A stretch of 11,197 nucleotides of DNA, from the NCBI GenBank assembly GCA_002316805.1, contig DCEF01000017.1, positions 60,386 through 71,582 on the forward strand, read 5' to 3'. The position numbers were made by a program, and so were the translations under genes. The stretch comes from Ruminococcaceae bacterium UBA1036 (GTDB lineage Bacteria > Bacillota > Clostridia > Oscillospirales > Acutalibacteraceae). The notes under the pieces were generated by a model. That model was not told the DNA's origin. It saw only the letters and a list, made by a program, of their open reading frames with translations, and searched no databases. This document shows positions 6,149 through 11,197 of this stretch, piece after piece (the stretch's first letter is position 1; every line of letters starts with the position of its first letter).

Positions 6149-6219
6149 CCCATTGTAAAGGAGTTTTGAATTATGAGTCAGATTATTTCAGTAGCAATCG
6201 AAAAAGGCGGCGTCGGTAA
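6106..6219 (+). CDS. Possible 37-residue leader peptide overlapping parA
   Basis: ATG at 6106 sits 5 bases behind GGAGGG, the best ribosome site in the area. The frame of 37 codons contains VCGCFGSPHCKG (three cysteines and a histidine, a possible metal-binding knuckle) and ends with a run of arginines at 6219. The last 16 codons or so overlap the start of parA in another frame, and the parA ribosome site lies inside it. Ribosomes translating it would therefore open the second hairpin and could couple expression to parA. No database family is recognised. It may be regulatory rather than a functional protein. Confidence 0.45.
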   Translation: MKKRQIKVCGCFGSPHCKGVLNYESDYFSSNRKRRRR

Positions 6220-6967
6220 AACAACAACTGCGCTTAATATCGGCGCTGGACTTCAAACACTTGGTAGAAAAGTATTGCTTGTAGACCTTGACCAGCAAGG
6301 CCACTTGTCACGCTGGCTTGGCTGGCATGAAGATAGACAACCGGCAATCAGTGAATTGATTTATCAGGAAGTCAGCAAAATTAAAACAGCAGAATATAAG
6401 CAGTTCATTCGTCATAGTGAACGTGAACAGCTTGATTACATTCCCTCCAATAAAATGCTTGGCGGGATTTATGCTGTTCTGGGAGCCGACGGTGAAAGCA
6501 ATACAGTTCTCTGCCGAATTTTCCATCACGATTTTTTCAAGTCATACGACTATATTATCTTCGACTGCCCTACTGCCGTTGATAATCTACTCGTTTCAAA
6601 TGCACTTCAGTGCAGCGACAAGCTTTTAATTCCGGTGCAAGCCGAAAAATTCGCATATGATGGTATTCCGCTAATGCTTCAGCGGTACACGGCAATTAAA
6701 AGGACAAATAACATTGTTCCTTATTTATCCGGAATGTTAATTACCATGTATAACGCGCGCACAATAATGAGCAACGAGGTTCTTGATGCGCTGAAGAAAA
6801 GTTACGGCCAACTTGTATTTCCAAAGCCTGTGCCGATGCTGCAGGAAGCGCGAAACAGTACTGATGATGAATCATCAATTTGCGGCAGTCTTGTAAGGAG
6901 AAAAAACAGCCGTGTAGGTCAGGCTTACCTTGCCGCAGCAAAAAGGATCGCAGGTGAGGCCGTATGA
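6173..6967 (+). CDS. parA: ParA-family partition ATPase
   Basis: A 264-residue cytoplasmic ATPase of the ParA/Soj (MinD-like) group, which drives segregation or positioning of DNA together with ParB. It starts directly with the beta strand and deviant Walker A: KGGVGKTT at 11-18, with signature lysine K11 and catalytic K16. Walker A' is VDLDQQGHLS (D38, D40) and Walker B is IIFDCP (D131). It lacks an N-terminal helix-turn-helix, so it is the short (type Ib-like/Soj-like) kind, and regulation must come from another factor. AAAGGAG lies 9 bases before the ATG. The stop overlaps the parB start (ATGA), showing translational coupling. The element context suggests maintenance of an excised or replicating form. 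Confidence 0.93.
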   Translation: MSQIISVAIEKGGVGKTTTALNIGAGLQTLGRKVLLVDLDQQGHLSRWLGWHEDRQPAISELIYQEVSKIKTAEYKQFIRHSEREQLDYIPSNKMLGGIYAVLGADGESNTVLCRIFHHDFFKSYDYIIFDCPTAVDNLLVSNALQCSDKLLIPVQAEKFAYDGIPLMLQRYTAIKRTNNIVPYLSGMLITMYNARTIMSNEVLDALKKSYGQLVFPKPVPMLQEARNSTDDESSICGSLVRRKNSRVGQAYLAAAKRIAGEAV

Positions 6968-7857
6968 AGACACAGCAGATTCCAACGTTGGAACAGGCAT
7001 TTGCCGGGACTCTGTTCGGTTCAGTAAGCACTGAAGAACAAATTATTGAGATTGACCCTTCTGAGCTTCAGGAAATTACAGACCAGCCTTTTCGTGTGTA
7101 TAAGTCGGACAAATTGTCCGACTTGGCAGACAGTATCCGCGAAAACGGGCAACAACAACCATGTATTGTCCGAAAAAAAGATGGAAAATACATTATTCTT
7201 TCTGGCCGCAACCGTAAGCGAGCCTGTGAAATGCTCGGCTGTAAAGTCAAATGCATTGTGAAAGAGTGCAGCGACGCTGAAGCGGATTTGATTTTGACAG
7301 ATACGAACCTCTATCAAAGGCACGAGCTTCTCCCGTCGGAACTGGCCCACGCTTACGCAATGCAGAAAGCCGCCTATGAATCCAAAGGCGAACGCAAAAG
7401 CACCGCTGCTATTGCTGATTCTTACGGCGAAACAGTCAAAAACATTCAGAGATATATAAAGCTTACGAAGCTGCCAAAAGAATTGCTCGATATGGTGGAC
7501 TCCGGGCAGCTTCCACTTATGGTCGGCGTTGAGATATCAAATATGACGGAAAGCGACATGGATACAATCTTTCTTTATTTGTCCGATAACCCCGGCATTA
7601 ACATAAGTGTTGAGCAGGCAAAAGGTTTACGCAACCTTGCACCATTGACAGAAGAAAAGTTAAACCAATTCTTCGATCAGAAACGAGGAAAGCCAAAGAA
7701 AGAAAAAAAATTTGTGACTTCCATTTCTGTAAAAATCAATTATCTGGAAGGTATGGATAATAATTTCCGTTATGAAGATGCTTCAAAAGGTGAAATTCAG
7801 GAACACGTGTTAGATTGCCTTGCAGATTATTTCAAGCACAAGGAGGCACTCCAATGA
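6964..7857 (+). CDS. parB: ParB-like partition protein
   Basis: A 297-residue ParB/Spo0J-family DNA-binding protein and partner of ParA. After about 40 residues comes the ParB N-terminal domain (PFRVYKSDKLSDLADSIRENGQQQP, 42-66) and the nucleotide-pocket box ILSGRNRKRACEMLG (78-92), where the canonical GERR/RxR motif reads GRNRKRA. A helix-turn-helix follows in the middle (STAAIADSYGETVKNIQRYI), and the end is lysine-rich and then acidic. It overlaps parA and the next gene by ATGA junctions at both ends. Codons for K47-L54 form a perfect copy of the 23-bp palindrome found elsewhere in the element, echoing parS sites inside chromosomal spo0J. The canonical parS palindrome was not seen. Confidence 0.92.
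   Translation: MKTQQIPTLEQAFAGTLFGSVSTEEQIIEIDPSELQEITDQPFRVYKSDKLSDLADSIRENGQQQPCIVRKKDGKYIILSGRNRKRACEMLGCKVKCIVKECSDAEADLILTDTNLYQRHELLPSELAHAYAMQKAAYESKGERKSTAAIADSYGETVKNIQRYIKLTKLPKELLDMVDSGQLPLMVGVEISNMTESDMDTIFLYLSDNPGINISVEQAKGLRNLAPLTEEKLNQFFDQKRGKPKKEKKFVTSISVKINYLEGMDNNFRYEDASKGEIQEHVLDCLADYFKHKEALQ
7102..7124. promoter_or_regulatory. 23-bp palindrome, site 3, inside parB
   Basis: Arms AAGTCGGACA (7102-7111) and TGTCCGACTT (7115-7124), perfect over 10 bases with centre AAT, encode K-S-D-K-L-S-D-L of ParB. Both arms match site 1 at every position. Exact retention inside a coding sequence suggests the DNA itself is bound, though the KSD/LSD peptide repeat might contribute. Confidence 0.7.
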
Positions 7858-8126
7858 AGCACGATGTTTATTTATACTTTAAAATTTATGGCTTAGCACG
7901 TGATAAATATGGAAATCCTGATTATGCTGGAGCGATGATGATGATTGGAAGTACTGATAAAGAAATTCCTTACTCCTACATTGTTTCTAAAACCACAACT
8001 AAGGTAAAGCAAGAAATATTGAAGTTCTTTCCTTTTAAAGGGCTAAAGCCACAAGATTTAGTTGTTATCACTCCTGAAGAATATACACGCGATTACGAAA
8101 ATGATAAAGAAGCAGAGGACGGATAA
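7854..8126 (+). CDS. Third gene of the par operon, unknown function
   Basis: A 90-residue protein starting at an ATG that overlaps the parB stop (ATGA), with AGGAGG 7 bases upstream; a longer frame from 7815 runs inside parB and is rejected. It begins MKHDVYLYFKIYGLARDKYGN, continues with AGAMMMIGSTDKEIPYSYIVSKTTTKVKQEILKFF, and ends in an acidic tail (DYENDKEAEDG). Alternating aromatic and hydrophobic residues at the start suggest beta strands. No signal peptide, metal site or nuclease motif is seen and I recognise no family. Tight coupling to parA and parB suggests a role in the partition complex, copy control or ParB regulation. Its stop codon lies in the loop of the operon terminator. Confidence 0.75.
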   Translation: MKHDVYLYFKIYGLARDKYGNPDYAGAMMMIGSTDKEIPYSYIVSKTTTKVKQEILKFFPFKGLKPQDLVVITPEEYTRDYENDKEAEDG

Positions 8127-8145
8127 TCCCCTGCTTCTCTTTTAT
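8109..8145. terminator. Terminator between the convergent par operon and hicB
   Basis: GAAGCAGAGGA (8109-8119) pairs with TCCCCTGCTTC (8127-8137) with one A-C mismatch and a 7-base loop, then TCTTTTATT. On the minus strand the same stem is followed by TTTATCATTTT, so it probably serves both the par operon and the hic operon. It overlaps the last codons of the 90-residue gene. Confidence 0.7.
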
Positions 8146-8537
8146 TCCATATTAAGTTGCTTTTTTAAGGCGCTCTGTAAGGTGCTGGAGAAATTGATGT
8201 GCTGTTCCTCTGCCGCTGCATTCAACCAAGACGGAATTGTTAAAGTTTTCTTAACCGATTTGGAGTTATGCTTTTTATAATAATCCGCAAGACTAAAGTT
8301 TACGAGAACAACGAAGTCGTCTGGTGTGTGAAAAACGTTTTTTGGCAATGAAGGCTTTGGAAGTTTCTCCTTATTTTCCAGAAGATCTTCAACGCAAAGT
8401 CCAATCGCATCAAAGGCCATCTCATATGCTTCGTCAAGTGTATCACCTTGGGTAAAACAGCCGCTTAAGTCTGGAACAGAAACAGAGTATCCTACCTTTT
8501 CAGGATGAAAAATTGCTGGATAAAAAAGTCTTGTCAT
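8142..8537 (-). CDS. hicB: HicB-family antitoxin
   Basis: A 131-residue antitoxin that should neutralise the neighbouring HicA toxin and repress the hic promoter. The N-terminal HicB domain (partial RNase-H-like fold) shows YPAIFHPEKVGYSVSVPDLSGCFTQGDTLDEAYEMAFDAIGLCVEDLL (residues 6-53), with the diagnostic PDLSGC-x-TQGDT segment. The C-terminal region KKTLTIPSWLNAAAEEQHINFSSTLQSALKKQL (about 96-128) has the spacing of a ribbon-helix-helix or arc-type DNA-binding domain. A TTG at 8552 is in frame, but the ATG at 8537, 7 bases behind GGGGGA, is the better start. It follows hicA after a 44-bp gap that contains TATAAT-like bases, so hicB may have an extra promoter of its own. Confidence 0.92.
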   Translation of the reverse strand: MTRLFYPAIFHPEKVGYSVSVPDLSGCFTQGDTLDEAYEMAFDAIGLCVEDLLENKEKLPKPSLPKNVFHTPDDFVVLVNFSLADYYKKHNSKSVKKTLTIPSWLNAAAEEQHINFSSTLQSALKKQLNME

Positions 8538-8581
8538 GATGATATCCCCCAATAATTATATTATACCAAAAACTATATGGC

Positions 8582-8770
8582 TTATTTTAACCCCGCTTGT
8601 TTTAATATGTTCCTCTCAGTGCCTGACTTTAAATCTCTGCAATGGAAAGGGACGATTACATGCCTGCCTGTTATTGGATTCTTATAGAGCCTGTGTGAAC
8701 CATTCTCACGAATAAACTGGAAACCATTCTGCTCGAGTAATTTTACCATTTGCTTTGAAGTCATCGGCAT
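8582..8770 (-). CDS. hicA: HicA-family mRNA interferase toxin
   Basis: A 62-residue toxin of the HicA family, a small double-stranded-RNA-binding-like fold that cleaves mRNA when free of HicB. MTSKQMVKLLEQNGFQFIRENGSHRLYKN shows the usual first helix and strand, with the catalytic histidine in GSH (H26), followed by VIVPFHCRDLKSGTERNILKQAG, the conserved basic C-terminal half. The length is normal. The ATG at 8770 has AAAGGA about 9 bases upstream; ATG at 8764 two codons later is also possible. It is promoter-proximal, with hicB downstream, in the usual toxin-first order. The pair likely stabilises the element. Confidence 0.92.
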   Translation of the reverse strand: MPMTSKQMVKLLEQNGFQFIRENGSHRLYKNPITGRHVIVPFHCRDLKSGTERNILKQAGLK

Positions 8771-8793
8771 TTTTTCATCCTTTCAACATCTAT

Positions 8794-8822
8794 ATTATAG
8801 CACGTATAATACGTATTGCCAA
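8794..8822 (-). promoter_or_regulatory. hicAB promoter and operator
   Basis: On the minus strand TTGGCA (8817-8822), 17 bases, TATAAT (8794-8799) form a near-consensus promoter ending 23 bases before hicA. Between them lies a perfect palindrome ACGTAT-A-ATACGT (8802-8814), ideally placed for autorepression by HicB or the HicAB complex. Promoter and palindrome are read directly; the binding protein is inferred from the family. Confidence 0.75.
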
Positions 8823-9026
8823 TGGCTTTTATGCTTTTTGAAACAATTTTTCATTTTTTAATGTCAGGAATATAAAAACGATGAAAACGTTAGAGAATTT
8901 GCGAGAAAACGAGGAATTACAAATTGCTCCTTCTTATCTGTAAACACAACATCTTGTGGTTTTAAAATTTAATTTTTTATGTGAAAAATGGTGTTAATTG
9001 TATATAGGGCTGATTTTTGGTGTTTG
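8823..9026. other. AT-rich stretch without a supported gene
   Basis: Only short frames occur. One frame at about 8878-8970 reads DENVREFARKRGITNCSFLSVN and could be a fragment of a former protein, but it has no start or ribosome site. No hairpin with a T-run was found. Confidence 0.4.
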
Positions 9027-9256
9027 ACATTTGATACGGAAGAAGGCGGTAAAGAATTATACAAAACTGCGCTTTAGGCTAATCAGAAAGTTGCTGCTGC
9101 ACTGAAGATTGGAATACCGTTATCAACACTCGGCGAGTGGCTTTAGTACTAAAAAAATATGCTTGCATATCACGAAGAGATCAACACCCACTGATTGATA
9201 TTAAAAAAGGAGATGACGGAACGGAAATCAAAGTTTATATCGACAGGGATAGCTAA
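9027..9256 (+). pseudogene. Decayed gene remnant (HTH-like fragment, frameshifted)
   Basis: One frame reads TFDTEEGGKELYKTAL, a stop, then ANQKVAAALKIGIPLSTLGEWL and another stop. The middle part resembles the helix-turn-helix of transposase OrfA proteins (compare the usual form 'A-x-x-LGIPxSTLxxW'). A second frame is open from 9083 to 9256 and ends in YACISRRDQHPLIDIKKG and DDGTEIKVYIDRDS, which looks protein-like but has no start. Two protein-like pieces in overlapping frames with internal stops suggest a broken gene or two nested remnants. The transposase link is weak. Confidence 0.35.
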
Positions 9257-9290
9257 TTTGTCGCAGAGGCTTCTTTTTTACTGCCTTTTT

Positions 9291-9361
9291 ACGCAGAGCA
9301 ACGGAGCCGCAAGGCTTCGTTAATGCGACACAGCCAAGAGGCTGTACGGTTGCAAGCCCGT
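9291..9361 (+). repeat. 71-bp structured repeat, copy 1
   Basis: Copy 2 is at 10475-10545, with a single difference (A9301 versus G10485). It folds into three hairpins. The first is an AACGGAGCC/GGCTTCGTT stem closed by a GCAA (GNRA) loop and extended by CGCA/TGCG. The second is ACAGCC-AAGA-GGCTGT. The third is ACGG-TTGCAAGC-CCGT. The strand shown is the one where the GNRA loop forms; the true transcribed strand is unknown. It follows a decayed region and precedes a 54-codon ORF and the YkgJ-like gene. Confidence 0.75.
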
Positions 9362-9369
9362 GAAAACGC

Positions 9370-9488
9370 ATAGTAATTACAAATAAAAGATCAAACAGGC
9401 AGTGTCAAATAATACGCTGAAAAGCCTACACTTGTCACTACAATCTCCATCTGAAGTTCAAAAAATATAATGAGGAAGTGCTATAAAA
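9370..9488. other. Short spacer with possible promoter bases
   Basis: No gene is seen. TATAAT occurs shortly before GAGGAAG, the ribosome site of the 54-codon frame, but without a -35 at a suitable distance. Confidence 0.3.
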
Positions 9489-9653
9489 TTGCAAATTAAA
9501 AGTAAATTTTTATGCGGCGCTAAAAATATACAAGAGACAAGAAAAGGGATGAGTTCATCTCCCTATTCGCCTTTGCAAAAGGAAAGAATAAAACAATTAA
9601 AGGAAGATTATAATTTGATCATTATCGATTCCCAAAGGGAAAAATTGCATTAG
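9489..9653 (+). CDS. Possible 54-residue protein, unrecognised
   Basis: A TTG-started frame with GAGGAAG 10 bases upstream, ending 50 bases before the YkgJ-like gene. The product is basic and hydrophilic: it opens with QIKSKFLCGAKN, has SSSPYSPLQKERIKQLKEDYN in the middle and ends IIIDSQREKLH. The PYSP then K/R-rich then YNLI pattern weakly resembles PYTP...AYNIL in the 34-codon frame at 5311. No domain is recognised. The TTG start and small size keep confidence low. Confidence 0.4.
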   Translation: MQIKSKFLCGAKNIQETRKGMSSSPYSPLQKERIKQLKEDYNLIIIDSQREKLH

Positions 9654-9703
9654 CTTCAATTTTGTGCTATTCTCAATATAATTCAGTAAAAGGAGATAGC
9701 ATA

Positions 9704-10375
9704 ATGGTAAATAAATTTAGCTGTGCCAACAAATTGTGCAAAGCTTTCGCTGATTTTGATGCATTTACTGCCAATTTGGGAATAACAAATATATGCATTA
9801 AAGGATGTAATTCTTGTTGCAAAGATTACTTTTATATTTGTGAAAACGAATTTTTGTATATTTTACAATTTTTGCATGCACGACATATGAATCTGTCGAA
9901 ATATATTGGTAGTTCACGTCTCTACGCAAATTTTTTCCGTAGAAAACATCCTGACGTCTTTGATGACTTGGAAACATATAAGCAAACAGAAAGGGAAATT
10001 TGCCGCGAAAATGATTTGACGGATTACAACGATTTGCCATTATGTATATTCTGGGAAGAAGGATTAGGCTGCGCAATATATTCTGCTCGGCCAAGTGTAT
10101 GCCGTTGGTATGGTACATGCGCACCGTGTAAAATTATTGGCAATATAAAAGTAGGAATGATGGCTGTCCAGAAATTAGCAGATAATATACTGCCAATTTA
10201 TAGCAGCAAAAATAATCAATATATACTTTCCAGATCTTATCCTATCTTCTATTGGTTTTACAAGTTCCTTTCTCCAAACTACAAAGAGCTTACACGAATA
10301 AAGGTAAAACTTTTTTCTTATGCAAGTGAAGAAAAACTCGCAGAATTCAAATTAGCGCATATAAAGCCTATTTGA
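9704..10375 (+). CDS. YkgJ-like cysteine-cluster (putative metal-binding) protein
   Basis: A 223-residue cytoplasmic protein with the pattern of the YkgJ/UPF0153 family of putative zinc- or iron-chelating proteins. A first cluster CIKGCNSCC (C31, C35, C38, C39) is followed by LPLCIFWEEGLGCAIYSARPSVCRWYGTCAPC (C114, C123, C133, C139, C142), with the typical C-x(8)-C-x-IY-x-x-RP-x-x-CR-x-Y arrangement. The C-terminal third is basic and aromatic and not recognised. The ATG at 9704 follows AAGGAG by 7 bases; a frame from 9662 lacks a ribosome site. It is AT-rich, stands alone as a cargo-like gene, and is bracketed by the two 71-bp repeats, which may have allowed its gain as a cassette. Substrate and role are unknown. 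Confidence 0.8.
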   Translation: MVNKFSCANKLCKAFADFDAFTANLGITNICIKGCNSCCKDYFYICENEFLYILQFLHARHMNLSKYIGSSRLYANFFRRKHPDVFDDLETYKQTEREICRENDLTDYNDLPLCIFWEEGLGCAIYSARPSVCRWYGTCAPCKIIGNIKVGMMAVQKLADNILPIYSSKNNQYILSRSYPIFYWFYKFLSPNYKELTRIKVKLFSYASEEKLAEFKLAHIKPI

Positions 10376-10406
10376 ATAACATGCATATAGGCAAATAATC
10401 ATTATT

Positions 10407-10429
10407 AAATAGGACAAAATGTCAGGTTT
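10407..10429. promoter_or_regulatory. 23-bp palindrome, site 4 (degenerate)
   Basis: AAATAGGACA-AAA-TGTCAGGTTT keeps the 12-base core GGACAAAATGTC and matches site 1 at 18 of 23 positions. It lies between the YkgJ-like gene and its terminator, about 170 bp before the replication-like gene. Confidence 0.45.
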
Positions 10430-10437
10430 AATAAGTG

Positions 10438-10465
10438 GGACCTACCTTTTGGCAGGTCCTTTTTT
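10438..10465 (+). terminator. Rho-independent terminator after the YkgJ-like gene
   Basis: GGACCTACC, TTTT loop, GGCAGGTCC (one A-C mismatch), then six T residues (10460-10465). It immediately precedes the second structured repeat. Confidence 0.8.
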
Positions 10466-10474
10466 CTGCCCCTT

Positions 10475-10545
10475 ACGCAGAGCAGCGGAGCCGCAAGGCT
10501 TCGTTAATGCGACACAGCCAAGAGGCTGTACGGTTGCAAGCCCGT
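10475..10545 (+). repeat. 71-bp structured repeat, copy 2
   Basis: It is identical to copy 1 except G10485 for A9301, which changes an A-U pair of the first stem to a G-U pair and so keeps the fold. It lies between the terminator at 10465 and the replication-like gene, 52 bases upstream of its ATG. It could be a small RNA, a leader of that gene, or a single-strand DNA structure such as a single-strand origin. A minus-strand frame over it is considered spurious. Confidence 0.75.
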
Positions 10546-10597
10546 AAAAGCGCGCAGAAAATAATTGATAGAGGACATATAAGAAAGGAAAATTCAA

Positions 10598-11197
10598 ATG
10601 GCTGAAAATGATGGACGTTTTCGTATCCACCGCGTGAATTTCGCGCAGATATCCAATACAGCACTGCAAGACAAAAACCTGTCCTTGAAAGCGAAAGGGC
10701 TATACGCCCTAATTCAAAGCCTGATCACAATTCCAGGGATTGACCTGCGTCTCTGGAAACTCCGCTCTATGTGCAAAGAAGGAGATAAGGCATTTGATGG
10801 AGCATGGAAAGAACTGAAGGCTACAGGTTACCTGAAACAGTACAGAATGCCGTCCGGCAGAAAGGGATCTTTCATGTACGAATATGACCTTCTCTTTGAA
10901 CCTGATCTGTCTACCCCGTCAACCATTAACCTCAATAAAAATGGCCAGAAAATTAAACCCACAGGCACTAATAATAAACCGGCAGAGGCTTCTTCCGACC
11001 ATACCCCCCGAAATGGGGGTGGTGCTAAGGTAACACCTGAAAAAGCTCTTGTTGACCATACCCCCCAAAAAGGGGGTAGTGGTGAAAAACATGAAAATGA
11101 CCATACCCCCCTTTTTGGACCCTATGCAAAAAGCACCCTATGCTTAAAGCACCCTATGCTAAATGGGGGTGGTAATAGTAATACTCTATATAGTAAT
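10598..11197 (+). CDS. Replication-initiator-like helix-turn-helix protein (3' end missing)
   Basis: The frame is open for 200 codons and runs off the window. AAGAAAGGAA precedes the ATG. Residues 1-110 look like the N-terminal winged-helix domain found in many Firmicute plasmid, phage and conjugative-element replication proteins. It reads FRIHRVNFAQISNTALQDKNLSLKAKGLYALIQ, then a second helix pair DLRLWKLRSMCKEGDKAFDGAWKELKATGYLKQYRM, and then a beta wing. From about residue 128 the chain becomes low-complexity (DHTP..GGG units), a linker encoded by DNA repeats listed separately. In this class a C-terminal DnaC-loader or DnaD-like part often follows, which cannot be checked here. It is probably the initiator of the element's replication; a role as a regulator is the main alternative. 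Confidence 0.8.
   Translation, partial: MAENDGRFRIHRVNFAQISNTALQDKNLSLKAKGLYALIQSLITIPGIDLRLWKLRSMCKEGDKAFDGAWKELKATGYLKQYRMPSGRKGSFMYEYDLLFEPDLSTPSTINLNKNGQKIKPTGTNNKPAEASSDHTPRNGGGAKVTPEKALVDHTPQKGGSGEKHENDHTPLFGPYAKSTLCLKHPMLNGGGNSNTLYSN
10997..11173. repeat. C-run/G-run hairpin repeats in the coding sequence
   Basis: GACCATACCCCCC occurs at 10997, 11054 and 11099 (57 and 45 bases apart, both in frame). The first two are followed after 3-5 bases by GGGGGTGGT or GGGGGTAGT, making strong hairpins. For the third, the matching GGGGGTGGT lies at 11165-11173, separated by the 16-bp repeats. The protein reads DHTP-x-x-GG at each unit. Confidence 0.7.
11119..11166. repeat. Three tandem 16-bp iteron-like repeats
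   Basis: ACCCTATGCAAAAAGC (11119), ACCCTATGCTTAAAGC (11135) and ACCCTATGCTAAATGG (11151) repeat at exactly 16 bases. Because 16 is not a multiple of 3, the three copies are read in different frames (PYAKS, TLCLK, HPML), so conservation is at the DNA level. This suggests binding sites for the encoded initiator. Confidence 0.7.

Noticed and set aside
6741..7350. Minus-strand frames across parA and parB
   Set aside because: They are shadows of strongly supported ParA and ParB genes.
10442..10669. Minus-strand frames of 63-75 codons over the second structured repeat
   Set aside because: They read through a terminator, the hairpin repeat and the start of the replication-like gene; a typical mis-call over structured DNA.
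10997..11173. CRISPR array
   Set aside because: The repeats are short, in frame in part, lie inside a coding sequence and lack uniform unique spacers; no cas gene is nearby.

Overview
The window looks like a low-to-mid GC Firmicute of the class Clostridia. This is inferred from the gene families, strong GGAGG-type ribosome sites, TATAAT promoters and the tRNA sequence; no marker gene fixes the genus. It divides into a chromosomal sugar-uptake locus (about 1-5165) and the end of an integrated mobile element (about 5166-11197). The second part is more AT-rich and has many short genes.

Region 1 (minus strand, 4681 down to 295) is an alpha-glucoside utilisation locus. It encodes a PTS IICB transporter (glvC/malP type), a GH4 6-phospho-alpha-glucosidase (glvA type), an RpiR-family regulator with a SIS domain, and a separate glucose-type IIA protein. 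The sugar would enter as its 6-phosphate through IICB, with phosphate supplied by IIA, and be split by the GH4 enzyme. The regulator would sense the sugar phosphate. An inverted repeat sits exactly over the -10 box of the transporter promoter, and a cre-like site lies further upstream. A diverged ~40-bp sequence occurs on both sides of the locus.

The junction at 5166-5212 is the 3' part of a tRNA-Arg(ACG) gene on the minus strand, without its 5' half. This is the classic scar of an element integrated at a tRNA 3' end, so the sequence to the right should be element DNA, with the intact tRNA at its far end.

Region 2 (5213-8145) holds a small coiled-coil protein, a DUF3970-like protein and a tight parA-parB-orf90 operon preceded by a short cysteine-containing leader ORF. 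A 23-bp palindrome (arms AAGTCGGACA and TGTCCGACTT, 3-base centre) occurs near-perfectly upstream of the first ORFs, perfectly inside parB, and in degenerate form downstream. It is a candidate centromere or operator for this non-canonical Par system.

Region 3 (8142-9290) has a HicA-HicB toxin-antitoxin pair on the minus strand with a palindromic operator between -35 and -10, followed by decayed coding remnants.

Region 4 (9291-11197) has two 71-bp copies, 70/71 identical, of a strongly structured sequence (three hairpins). They flank a CxxxCxxCC (YkgJ-like) protein gene. A replication-initiator-like winged-helix gene then runs off the window end. Its coding sequence carries iteron-like 16-bp direct repeats and C-run/G-run hairpin repeats, a layout recalling plasmid origins placed inside rep genes. 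Together region 2 and region 4 suggest an integrative element with plasmid-like partition and replication functions.
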